Below are positions 51,520 through 59,207 of a DNA stretch of 64,000 nucleotides, one piece after another; within the stretch, counting starts at the first letter, position 1; each line of letters starts with the position of its first letter. The stretch is taken from the NCBI RefSeq assembly GCF_021026345.1, contig NZ_JAJNCZ010000003.1, positions 372,001-436,000 on the forward strand, written 5' to 3'. The stretch is from Rhizobium sp. GN54. GTDB lineage: Bacteria > Pseudomonadota > Alphaproteobacteria > Rhizobiales > Rhizobiaceae. The notes beneath the pieces were generated by a model. The model was not told the DNA's origin. It searched no databases and saw only the letters and a program-made list of their open reading frames with translations. A program made the translations under genes and the position numbers.

Positions 51520-53163
51520 ATGGCGACAATCACGGACAGCCCGGTGCCGAGCCGGCGCACCCTTCGCCCCTCGATCGGCGCCATCCCCTTGAGCTTCCTC
51601 GTCGTCCTGTTCCTCGTCGCCACGGCAAACCGGACCTTCTGGGCGAAGACGGCACTCTATTTCGGCGACGCGCCCCAGGCCGTGGCAATCTTCGCGCTCG
51701 GTCTCGTCGCGCTGCTTTCGGCCGTCTGCATCGCCCTTTCGATGCGGTTCGTCGCCAAGCCGCTGTTCATCGTCCTCATCCTCATCAGCGCCTGTGCCGC
51801 CTGGTTCATGGACCGCTTCGGCGTCGTTGTCGGCGTCGACATGATCCGCAACGCCGCCGAGACGACCCCTGCGGAAGCGGGAAACCTGGTCACGCCCGCC
51901 TTTGTCACGCACATCGCGCTCTTCGGCCTTCTGCCGGCGCTGCTGGTCGCCTGGGTCCGCATCAGCCACCGGCCCTTCCTTGCCAAGGCCAGGACCAATT
52001 CCCTCTTCGTCCTGCCGCTGCTGCTGGTCGCCCTCCTGGCGGCCTCGACGCAGATGCGCGTCCTGATCACCACGAGCCGCGCCCATCACGACTGGCTTAC
52101 GAGCCTCAACCCGATCGGACCGATCGTCAGCGCCGTGCGCTATGCCGCAAGCACCGGGGGCGAGGCGAACATCGTCGTCGAGCCGCTCGGCCGGGATGCC
52201 CATGTGGCGGCATCGGCCGGCCACCGGCCGAAGGTGCTCGTCGTCGTGGCCGGCGAGACGGCGCGGGCGCAGAATTTCTCGCTCGGCGGCTACGGGCGCC
52301 CGACCAACCCCGAGCTTGCGGCCCGCGACATCACCTATTTCCCCGACACGACGAGTTGCGGCACGGCGACGGCCGTCTCGCTGCCCTGCATGTTCTCGAT
52401 CCATACCCGCGCGACCTATTCCCATCGCAAGGGGCTTTCGACCGAGAACCTGCTCGACGTCCTGTCGCATGCCGGCGTTGCGGCGGAGTGGTGGGACAAT
52501 AACACCGGCGCCAAAGGCATGGCCGATCGCATCGCCTACCGCTTCCTGCCCGACAGCGCCGATCCCCGCTTCTGTCACGACGGCGAATGCAACGACGGCA
52601 TCCTGCTGGACCGGCTCGGCCCCTGGCTCGACGGCGTGACGAAGGACAGCGTGCTCGTCATCCACCAGCTCGGCAGCCATGGTCCCTCCTACTACGAGCG
52701 CTATCCGGAGGCCTATCGCCGCTTCACGCCCGACTGCCGGACCGCCGAATTCGCCGACTGCACGCGCGAGGAGATCGTCAATGCCTATGACAATTCCATC
52801 GCCTACACCGACCATGTACTGGCGACGGTCATCGACGCCCTCAAGAGCCACGAGGATCGCTTCGATGCCTCGATGGTCTACATGTCGGACCACGGCGAAT
52901 CGCTAGGCGAGAACGGGCTCTATCTTCATGGCGCGCCCTATGTGATCGCGCCGAAGGAACAGACGCAGGTCCCCTTCGTCCTGTGGCTCGGCAACCGCGA
53001 CCGCGCCTCGGTGAACCGCACCTGCCTCAAGCAGCGGGCCGACGAGCCTGCCTCGCATGACAACCTCTTCCACACCGTGCTGGGGCTGATGTCGGTGGAA
53101 ACCAGCGTCTACGACCCGTCCCTGGACGTGCTGTCCGCGTGCCGGCACGCGATCTCGAGCTGA
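51520..53163 (+). CDS. eptA: Phosphoethanolamine-lipid A transferase (EptA/MCR family)
   Basis: A 547-residue inner-membrane enzyme that transfers phosphoethanolamine to lipid A, lowering its negative charge and binding of cationic peptides. About five transmembrane helices fill residues 20-195, then a periplasmic alkaline-phosphatase-fold domain. Metal and catalytic elements: VVVAGETARAQNFSLGGY (Glu), the nucleophile Thr in CGTATAVSLPCMFS, and the Asp-His pair in YMSDHGESLGENG. Several Cys (SCGTAT, PCMF, RFCHDGECNDG, PDCRTAEFADC) match the disulfides of the family. ATG at 51520 follows GGAGCGAGAAGG. It is followed by its own response regulator and kinase, like pmrCAB. Confidence 0.94.
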   Translation: MATITDSPVPSRRTLRPSIGAIPLSFLVVLFLVATANRTFWAKTALYFGDAPQAVAIFALGLVALLSAVCIALSMRFVAKPLFIVLILISACAAWFMDRFGVVVGVDMIRNAAETTPAEAGNLVTPAFVTHIALFGLLPALLVAWVRISHRPFLAKARTNSLFVLPLLLVALLAASTQMRVLITTSRAHHDWLTSLNPIGPIVSAVRYAASTGGEANIVVEPLGRDAHVAASAGHRPKVLVVVAGETARAQNFSLGGYGRPTNPELAARDITYFPDTTSCGTATAVSLPCMFSIHTRATYSHRKGLSTENLLDVLSHAGVAAEWWDNNTGAKGMADRIAYRFLPDSADPRFCHDGECNDGILLDRLGPWLDGVTKDSVLVIHQLGSHGPSYYERYPEAYRRFTPDCRTAEFADCTREEIVNAYDNSIAYTDHVLATVIDALKSHEDRFDASMVYMSDHGESLGENGLYLHGAPYVIAPKEQTQVPFVLWLGNRDRASVNRTCLKQRADEPASHDNLFHTVLGLMSVETSVYDPSLDVLSACRHAISS

Positions 53164-53264
53164 TGCCGGCGGCCCGGAACGAAGACGGCTTGATCGCATC
53201 CGCAAAAATCTGGACGATGAGCGCGGATGCGTCCGGTTCGGGCGCGCTTCCTAGAGGATGCGGC

Positions 53265-53957
53265 ATGCGGGTGCTTTTGATCGAGGACGACGCCATCCTG
53301 GGCGAGGCGGTACGCGACCATGTCGCCGCCGGCGGCCATGCCGTCGACTGGGTGCAGGAGCTCGACGACGCCCGCGCCGCGACGAAAGCGGTCAACTACG
53401 CCCTGATCCTGCTCGACCTGCGCCTGCCCGACGGCAGCGGCATCGCCTTCCTGCGCGCCCTGCGCGACGCCGGCGACAGGACGCCGGTGATCATCCTGAC
53501 GGCGCACGACCAGATCTCCGACCGGATCGAAGGGCTGAACAGCGGCGCCGACGACTATCTGGTCAAGCCGTTCAATCTGGGCGAACTGTCCGCCCGCATG
53601 CTGGCCGTGGTCCGCCGCTACGGCGGCAACCCCTCCCCGGTCATCCGCCTCGGCGCGCTGGAGATCGGCCCGGCCGACCGGCGGATCGTCTCCGACGGCC
53701 AGGAAATCGTCCTCTCCGGCCGGGAATGGGCCGTTCTCGACGTGCTGCTCGCCCGTCCCGGCGCCACCGTCTCCAAGGGGCAGATCGAGGAAGCGCTCTA
53801 CGCCTTCGGCTCCGAGATCGAAAGCAACACGGTCGAGGTCTATGTCAGCCGCGTGCGCAAGAAGCTCGGCCACGACCACATCCTCACCGTGCGCGGCGTC
53901 GGCTACCGGCTCGGGGCTCCGGCATCTGGGAATTCCGCAGCAGGGAACCCGACATGA
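53265..53957 (+). CDS. OmpR-family response regulator (PmrA/QseB-like)
   Basis: A 230-residue regulator. The receiver shows LLIEDDAILG, the phospho-acceptor Asp in LILLDLRLPDGSG, Thr in IILTAHD and Lys in YLVKPFNLGEL. The C-terminal winged helix ends with SNTVEVYVSRVRKKLG and LTVRGVGYRLG. ATG at 53265 has AGAGGA with 5-6 nt spacing; it is 101 nt after eptA, room for a secondary promoter. The stop overlaps the kinase ATG by 4 nt. The QseB/PmrA subgroup assignment rests on the SNTVEVYVSRVRKK region and on the eptA neighbour. Confidence 0.94.
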   Translation: MRVLLIEDDAILGEAVRDHVAAGGHAVDWVQELDDARAATKAVNYALILLDLRLPDGSGIAFLRALRDAGDRTPVIILTAHDQISDRIEGLNSGADDYLVKPFNLGELSARMLAVVRRYGGNPSPVIRLGALEIGPADRRIVSDGQEIVLSGREWAVLDVLLARPGATVSKGQIEEALYAFGSEIESNTVEVYVSRVRKKLGHDHILTVRGVGYRLGAPASGNSAAGNPT

Positions 53958-55297
53958 GGGAACCCAGCATCACCCGCAGATTGACGCTGGCCCTGGTCGG
54001 CGCGCTGGCCGGCTTCTGGCTGCTCGCCGCCGGCCTCGGCGTCCTGGTCATGCAGGACGAGTTCGCCGAGATCTTCGACAGCGCCCTGCAGGAGACGGCC
54101 GAGCGCCTGCTCATCCTGGTCGCCGACGACGTGGAGCGCGGCGACGCGGCCGGGTCGAACGCCCGGCTCGAGAACGTGGTGCCGGCATCCGGCGAGGAAT
54201 ACCTGACCTACCAGTTGCGCAACGACCGGGGCGACGTCCTGCTGCGATCGCACGACGCCCCCGCGACACCTTTCGACGCACCGTTGAAGCGAGGTTTCTG
54301 GCGCAACGACACCCACGAGTTCTATACCGCCGTCACGCACGGCGACGACGGGCTCTACCTGCAGGTGGCCGATGCGCTTGCCAATCGCCGCGAGGCCCTG
54401 GTCGAGGGCGCCATGGCCCTGTTCCTGCCCGTGCTGCTGCTGGTGCCGGCCAGCATCGCGCTGGTCTGGTTCATCGTGCGCCGGACGCTGGCCCCCATCG
54501 ACGAACTGCGCCAGGCGATTTCCAGCAAGGACGGCGGCAATCTCGCCGTGATCGCCCGCGAGGGAATGCCGCGCGAGCTTCTGCCGATCGTCCGCTCCGT
54601 CAACCTGCTGCTCACCCGGCTGAAATCGGCGCTCGAGGCCGAGCGGGAATTCACCGCCAACAGCGCCCATGAACTGCGCACGCCGATCGCAGGCGCGCTG
54701 GCGCAGACCCAGGTGCTGATCGACGAACTCCCGGCAGGGGCGAAGAGGACGCGCGCCCGCCAGGTCGAGGCCTCGCTGGCCAAGCTCAGCCATCTGGCGG
54801 AAAAGCTGCTGCAGCTCGCCCGCGCGGAGGCCGGACTGGGCGCTGCCGAGGCGCCGGTCGACCTCGCCCGCGTGCTGGAACTCGTGGTGCTCGACTTCCA
54901 GCGCGACCCGCAGGACACAGGGCGGCTGCGGCTTCACCGGGCGGACGGCGCGACGCTCCGGCATCCGGCGAGCGAGGACGGGTTTGCGATCGCGCTGCGC
55001 AACCTGATCGAGAACGCGCTGGTGCACGGCGCCGATGAAGCGCCCGTGGACGTCTTCCTCGACCGCGACGGCACGGTGCGGATCGTCAACGAGGGACCGC
55101 TTCTGGCCGGCTGGGAACTGGAAATGATCCGCAAGCGGTTCGGGCGCGGGCGGACTACCGCCAAGGGTTCCGGGCTCGGGATCTCCATCGCCGAACGGCT
55201 GCTGGCGCAGATGAACGCCCGCCTCGAGCTCGCCTCGCCGCCTGCGGGGCGCACGGGCGGGCTGGAGGCCCGGATCGTCTTCGCCCGGACAGGCTGA
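53954..55297 (+). CDS. Sensor histidine kinase (PmrB/QseC-like)
   Basis: A 447-residue inner-membrane kinase. Transmembrane segments near residues 12-34 and 152-174 flank a periplasmic domain of about 115 residues; a HAMP-like linker follows. H-box NSAHELRTPIAGALAQ, N-box LRNLIENALVHG and G-box GSGLGISIAERLL are normal. The usual D-box DxGxG reads VNEGPLLAG, so the Asp is replaced by Asn-Glu, a variant seen in some QseC-like kinases. It overlaps the response regulator by 4 nt. Its likely job is to induce eptA in response to metals, acid or cationic peptides, by analogy with PmrB. Confidence 0.92.
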   Translation: MREPSITRRLTLALVGALAGFWLLAAGLGVLVMQDEFAEIFDSALQETAERLLILVADDVERGDAAGSNARLENVVPASGEEYLTYQLRNDRGDVLLRSHDAPATPFDAPLKRGFWRNDTHEFYTAVTHGDDGLYLQVADALANRREALVEGAMALFLPVLLLVPASIALVWFIVRRTLAPIDELRQAISSKDGGNLAVIAREGMPRELLPIVRSVNLLLTRLKSALEAEREFTANSAHELRTPIAGALAQTQVLIDELPAGAKRTRARQVEASLAKLSHLAEKLLQLARAEAGLGAAEAPVDLARVLELVVLDFQRDPQDTGRLRLHRADGATLRHPASEDGFAIALRNLIENALVHGADEAPVDVFLDRDGTVRIVNEGPLLAGWELEMIRKRFGRGRTTAKGSGLGISIAERLLAQMNARLELASPPAGRTGGLEARIVFARTG

Positions 55298-55322
55298 GCG
55301 CAGGCCGGCTGGCGCGGGCGGA

Positions 55323-55529
55323 CTACTGTTCCGACAGCTTCATGTCAGGGTCGTAGTCCCTGCCCTCGACCTCCTTCACCACCGCCTGGCCGCATTGCAT
55401 CAGCTTCGTCTCGGGGTTGAAGGCATAGGTGGGCGAGCCGTGCAGCGACCAGCCCTTGTTCAGGGCGAGCGTCACCTTGTGGCAGAAGGAGGAATCGTCA
55501 GGGGCGGTGAGGAGACGGTAGACTTTCAT
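55323..55529 (-). CDS. DUF1737 small protein
   Basis: A 68-residue soluble protein with the DUF1737 pattern: MKVYRLLTAPDDSSFCHKV at the start, LNKGWSLHGSPTYAF in the middle and QCGQAVVKE near the end. Function is unknown in the family. The ATG overlaps the stop of the CitE-like gene by 4 nt (ATGA), so the two are translationally coupled. It converges on the histidine kinase gene with 25 nt between stops and no clear terminator. Confidence 0.88.
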   Translation of the reverse strand: MKVYRLLTAPDDSSFCHKVTLALNKGWSLHGSPTYAFNPETKLMQCGQAVVKEVEGRDYDPDMKLSEQ

Positions 55530-56437
55530 GGGCTGCTCTCTTTGTCTGCGATGAGTTTGGCCTTGGCGACGAGGCGGGTCGCCTGGTCGAGGTGCAGGCG
55601 CTCGACCATGCGGCCGTCTAGGTTGATCGCGCCCTTGCCGGCGTTCTCCGGCAGGGCGAAGGCTTCGACGATGGCCCGCGCCCCGGCGGCCGCGGCCTCC
55701 GACACGCCGAACAGCCGGTTGGCGCCGGCGATCTGGGCCGGATGGATCAGCATCTTGCCGTCGAAGCCCATCTGCCGGCCCTGTTCGCATTCGGCATCGA
55801 AGGCGTCGAGGTCGGAAAAGCCGTTGTGCACGCTGTCGATCACGTCGAGCCCCGAGGCCCGCGCGGCGACGACGGCCTGCATGAGGAGCGGCATCAGGTA
55901 GGGCCGGCCGGGAACGTCGGCAATGCCGGTCGCAAGTCGCAGGTCGTTCAGACCGATCACGAGGCAATCGAGCCGGCCGCCGCTGGTGCGCCCGACCTCG
56001 GCGATCGCAGCGAGGTTGAGGATCGCCGCCGGCGTCTCGATCATCGCCCACAGGCGTGGACTGTCATCGGCACCCTGCTCGCCTAGCCAGTCCGCGGCCG
56101 CCAGCACGTCCTGCGGTCCCGAAACCTTGGTCAGCAGCACCGCGTCGGGCGCGATGTCGAGCACGGCCTGAAGGTCCGCGGCACCGTCCTCCTCGGCAAG
56201 GGGATTGATGCGGACGATGCATTCCCGCCTGCCGGAGCGACCCAGCGTCGCGAAATGCTGCCTCAGCGCCGCGCGCGCCTCGGCCTTCTTCTCCGGCGCC
56301 ACGGAATCCTCGAGGTCGAAGATGATGCCGTCACAGGCGAGCGACGACGACTTTTCGAGCGCCCGGGCGTTGCTGGCCGGGACGCTGAGCAGCGACCGGC
56401 GCAGGCGGAGCGGATGATTTTGGAACGGTGCGTTCAT
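55526..56437 (-). CDS. CitE-like (HpcH/HpaI family) lyase
   Basis: A 303-residue TIM-barrel enzyme. Key residues: RRSLLSVPASNARAL at the N-terminus, the magnesium-binding FDLEDSVAPEKKAEAR, IVRINPLAEEDGAAD, LWAMIETPAAILN with the second acidic ligand, and KMLIHPAQIAGAN. This matches the CitE/beta-methylmalyl-CoA lyase group rather than the short HpaI aldolases. No CitD or CitF partners are nearby, so it is not part of citrate lyase; malyl-CoA or L-malyl-CoA thioesterase-type activity is a precedent in alphaproteobacteria. ATG at 56437 agrees with the family start. A coupled DUF1737 gene follows. Confidence 0.9.
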   Translation of the reverse strand: MNAPFQNHPLRLRRSLLSVPASNARALEKSSSLACDGIIFDLEDSVAPEKKAEARAALRQHFATLGRSGRRECIVRINPLAEEDGAADLQAVLDIAPDAVLLTKVSGPQDVLAAADWLGEQGADDSPRLWAMIETPAAILNLAAIAEVGRTSGGRLDCLVIGLNDLRLATGIADVPGRPYLMPLLMQAVVAARASGLDVIDSVHNGFSDLDAFDAECEQGRQMGFDGKMLIHPAQIAGANRLFGVSEAAAAGARAIVEAFALPENAGKGAINLDGRMVERLHLDQATRLVAKAKLIADKESSP

Positions 56438-56607
56438 GACGTCTTCTTGCCCGGCTTCCCGCAAATGAGCAAGTCTCCTTGCCGACATCGGCCGGGGCCG
56501 AACTGACGAACCGCAAACTGCGACATTCTGGCGTCCCGGCGACGCTGTCACAGCCTTGTAATGAACACATTCAATGCCCACATTCATGGCCAGAGAAAGG
56601 GCCAGTC

Positions 56608-56856
56608 ATGCAAAGCATCCGCTCCATTTTCCTCGCAACCGCAGCCATCGTCATCGCCGGCGCGACGCTCGTCTTCGCCGCCTCGATCGGCCTTGCCCTC
56701 GCCGGCATCGCCTCCGTGGTGATGCTGGGGAGCTGGATCTCTGCCAGGCTCCAGCCGACGCCTGTCCGCGCCAAGGTCTACGCCCGCGCCGGCAAGCCCG
56801 GCCAGCGCGAGCCGCGCGTCTGGAACGACGGCCGCGGCACGATCATCGACCTCTGA
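56608..56856 (+). CDS. Small membrane protein, uncharacterised
   Basis: An 82-residue protein with one long or two short hydrophobic segments (IFLATAAIVIAGATLVFAA, then GLALAGIASVVMLGSWI) and a basic, polar C-terminal tail ending RVWNDGRGTIIDL. ATG at 56608 has AAAGGG with 6 nt spacing. It is divergent from the CitE-like gene and upstream of leuD (147 nt). I do not recognise a named family; the clear ribosome site and membrane pattern make it a real gene. Confidence 0.75.
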   Translation: MQSIRSIFLATAAIVIAGATLVFAASIGLALAGIASVVMLGSWISARLQPTPVRAKVYARAGKPGQREPRVWNDGRGTIIDL

Positions 56857-57003
56857 TTTGCCGACCCGGTCCCGATCCGGGTAGGCCGCCGGTCGCCGGC
56901 GGCCCTGATCTTGCGTCCTGCCGCAAGATTCTTCTTCAATTCCCGGCAAAACTGCTCTAAACGCAAGCCCGGAACGATCCGCATCGCAATCGAGGTTCAC
57001 GTC

Positions 57004-57609
57004 ATGGACAAGTTCGTCAAGCTGACCGGCGTCGCCGCGCCGCTGCCCGTCGTCAATATCGACACGGACATGATCATTCCGAAGGACTACCTGAAGACCA
57101 TCAAGCGCACCGGTCTGGGGACGGGTCTCTTCGCGGAAGCGCGCTACAACGAGGACGGCTCGCCCAATCCGGATTTCGTCCTGAACAAGCCCGCCTACCA
57201 GAACGCCAGCATTCTCGTCGCCGGCGACAATTTCGGCTGCGGCTCCTCGCGCGAGCATGCGCCTTGGGCACTCCTCGACTTCGGCATCCGCTGCGTCATC
57301 TCGACCTCCTTCGCCGACATCTTCTACAACAACTGTTTCAAGAACGGCATCCTGCCGATCGTCGTCAGCCCCGAGAACCTCGAGAAGCTGATGGACGACG
57401 CCAGCCGCGGCTCCAACGCCGTGCTGACGGTGGACCTCGAGGCCCAGGAGATCTCCGGCCCCGACGGCGGCAGGATCGGCTTCGAGATCGACGCCTTCCG
57501 CCGCCACTGCCTGCTGAACGGCCTCGACGACATCGGCCTGACGCTGGAGAAGTCGGCCGCGATCGACAGCTTCGAGAAGAGCACCGCCGCAGCCCGCCCC
57601 TGGGCCTGA
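57004..57609 (+). CDS. leuD: 3-Isopropylmalate dehydratase small subunit
   Basis: A 201-residue swivel-domain subunit that pairs with LeuC (not in this window) to isomerise isopropylmalate in leucine synthesis. Signatures: [18 protein letters not shown] near the N-terminus, [18 protein letters not shown] in the middle and [17 protein letters not shown]. Length is standard for the proteobacterial 200-residue type. ATG at 57004 has GAGG about 8 nt upstream. A RidA-family gene follows after 14 nt and is probably co-transcribed. Confidence 0.97.
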   Translation: MDKFVKLTGVAAPLPVVNIDTDMIIPKDYLKTIKRTGLGTGLFAEARYNEDGSPNPDFVLNKPAYQNASILVAGDNFGCGSSREHAPWALLDFGIRCVISTSFADIFYNNCFKNGILPIVVSPENLEKLMDDASRGSNAVLTVDLEAQEISGPDGGRIGFEIDAFRRHCLLNGLDDIGLTLEKSAAIDSFEKSTAAARPWA

Positions 57610-57623
57610 GCGCTCTTCGGCAC

Positions 57624-58004
57624 ATGCGCCGCCTGATCTCCTCCGGATCGCCCTTCGAGCGCACCGCCGGCTATTCGCGGGCGGTGGTGCAGGGCGACTG
57701 GTGCTTCGTCTCCGGCACGACCGGCTACGACTACGCCACGATGACGATGCCCGCGGGCGTCGAGGCGCAGACCCGCAACTGCCTCTCGACCATCCAGGGC
57801 GCCCTGGAGGAAGCGGGCTTCGCCCTCGCCGACGTGGTGCGCTGCCACTACTATGTCACCGACGCCTCGTTCGCCGACATCGTCTTCCCGATCCTCGGCG
57901 AAGCCTTCGGCGAGATCCGCCCGGCCGCGACCATGATCGTCTGCGACCTGATCAGGCCCGAAATGCTGATCGAGATCGAGGTCACCGCATTGCGGCAACG
58001 CTGA
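57624..58004 (+). CDS. RidA/YjgF-family protein
   Basis: A 126-residue protein of the RidA fold, whose best-known members hydrolyse reactive enamines and imines formed by PLP enzymes. It shows SRAVVQGDWCFVSGTTGYD, the central GALEEAGFALADVVRCHYYV, and the C-terminal LIRPEMLIEIEVTALR. The conserved catalytic Arg of RidA (position near 105) is present in CDLIRPEM. It starts 14 nt after leuD. An enamine deaminase role next to branched-chain synthesis is plausible, but subfamilies of this fold vary. Confidence 0.9.
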   Translation: MRRLISSGSPFERTAGYSRAVVQGDWCFVSGTTGYDYATMTMPAGVEAQTRNCLSTIQGALEEAGFALADVVRCHYYVTDASFADIVFPILGEAFGEIRPAATMIVCDLIRPEMLIEIEVTALRQR

Positions 58005-58081
58005 ACGGCCGTCGCAGGCATTTCAGAAATGGACATGCGATCGCGATCACGCGCGGGAGCCGCCGTGGCATGGGTTCAGTT

Positions 58082-58150
58082 TCGGACGGGGCACTGAAAG
58101 CTGCCTCATCTGAAAATCGAAAATGTAGCACCTCTCAGTGCCCCGTTCGG
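58082..58150 (+). repeat. 16-bp imperfect inverted repeat in a gene-free 674-nt stretch
   Basis: Arms at 58082-58097 and 58135-58150 share GGGGCACTGA / TCAGTGCCCC perfectly and pair over 16 positions with two mismatches; the spacer is 37 nt and AT-rich. CGGTTTTTGCC follows the right arm. It could be a terminator for leuD-ridA (78 nt past the RidA stop), a small-RNA hairpin, or the ends of a miniature element. The rest of the gap 58005-58678 shows no frame with a ribosome site and no other long repeat that I can see. Confidence 0.5.
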
Positions 58151-58678
58151 CGGTTTTTGCCCGCAACTTGGCCCTGCTGCTTCCGCGGACTTCCATCCGC
58201 GGCCCTGTGCGTCACCCGGACGCGTCCGGAGCGAAACTCGGGACAACCCGCCGTCTCCAGAGGAAGGCCTTTCTGCGAACCCCCGATGCCGGGACGTGCG
58301 TCCTTTCCCGGCACCAGGCACCGGCCCCGCCTCGCCGCGACGTCTCGCGGTGCATCCGATGGCGGAACGGAAAGATCCTGACATGCCGCCTGGGGGGCGG
58401 GGACATGCGGACGAGACAATTTTTCGCAAGCCGAACCGGCGCCAACCGGGCGATGAAGAAACGTCAAGGCTTATCAGCTATTTGACGGGAACGGACAGAT
58501 CGCCATGTCGCGCCCTTCCGGCTACGGCCGCGGTGCGCGTCCCCGCAGGCGGGGCGCCTGCCCCCGCCACGAGGGCTTGTGACGGGGCTTGGCACAGGGA
58601 CCGGCGACTGGCGACCGGCAGGGAATCATCCCTCGAAAAGCCTGCGCGAAATGCTATATGACGTGTAAAGGAGTGCTT

Positions 58679-59113
58679 ATGGCCCGCATCGACCAGACAG
58701 AAGATTGGCGCAACCGCCACGCCCCGACGATCAGCACGTTCGAGTCGCTGGCGCTGGAGGCCTATGGTCACCTGCCGGAGGAGTTCCGCGCGCTCACGGG
58801 CAACCTGATCATCGAGATTTCCGACTTTCCGACCGACGACGTGTTCGAGGACATGGCGCTGGAGACGCCCTTCGACCTTTTGGGCCTGTTCGAGGGGCGC
58901 GGCATCTCGGAGCGCTTCACCGTCGAGACCGGCGAGATGCCGAACCGCATCACCCTCTACCGCCGCCCGATCCTCGACTACTGGGCCGAGAACGAGGAGA
59001 CACTGGGCGACATCGTCACCCATGTGCTGATCCACGAGATCGGCCATCACTTCGGCCTGTCCGACGACGACATGGAACGGATCGAGGCCAGCGCCGAGAT
59101 CGCCGCAGGCTGA
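58679..59113 (+). CDS. Zincin-like metallopeptidase family protein (DUF1025)
   Basis: A 144-residue protein with the zinc-protease motif HEIGHHFGLSDDD near residue 120 (HExxHxxGxxD), so His-His-Asp or a third His-like ligand set. The rest follows the metallopeptidase DUF1025 pattern: FESLALEAYGHLPEEFR, IEISDFPTDD, PFDLLGLFEGRG and ITLYRRPILDYW. No signal peptide, so cytoplasmic. ATG at 58679 has AAAGGAG with 6 nt spacing. Function in vivo is unknown; the family is widespread in actinobacteria and alphaproteobacteria. It converges on putA with 94 nt between. Confidence 0.9.
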   Translation: MARIDQTEDWRNRHAPTISTFESLALEAYGHLPEEFRALTGNLIIEISDFPTDDVFEDMALETPFDLLGLFEGRGISERFTVETGEMPNRITLYRRPILDYWAENEETLGDIVTHVLIHEIGHHFGLSDDDMERIEASAEIAAG

Positions 59114-59207
59114 ACCGCCTCCCGCCGCGGATCGGGCGGGAGCGCCGTGAAAGGGCGGCCGCTACGGCGACAGGCGGCACCGGCCGCCTCCCGCCGTCAT
59201 CAATGCC

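Noticed and set aside
58138-58661. Several overlapping 60-120 codon frames in the gap before the metallopeptidase gene
   Set aside because: None has a convincing ribosome site or protein-like composition, and frames on both strands and in several phases overlap, as expected for GC-rich non-coding DNA.
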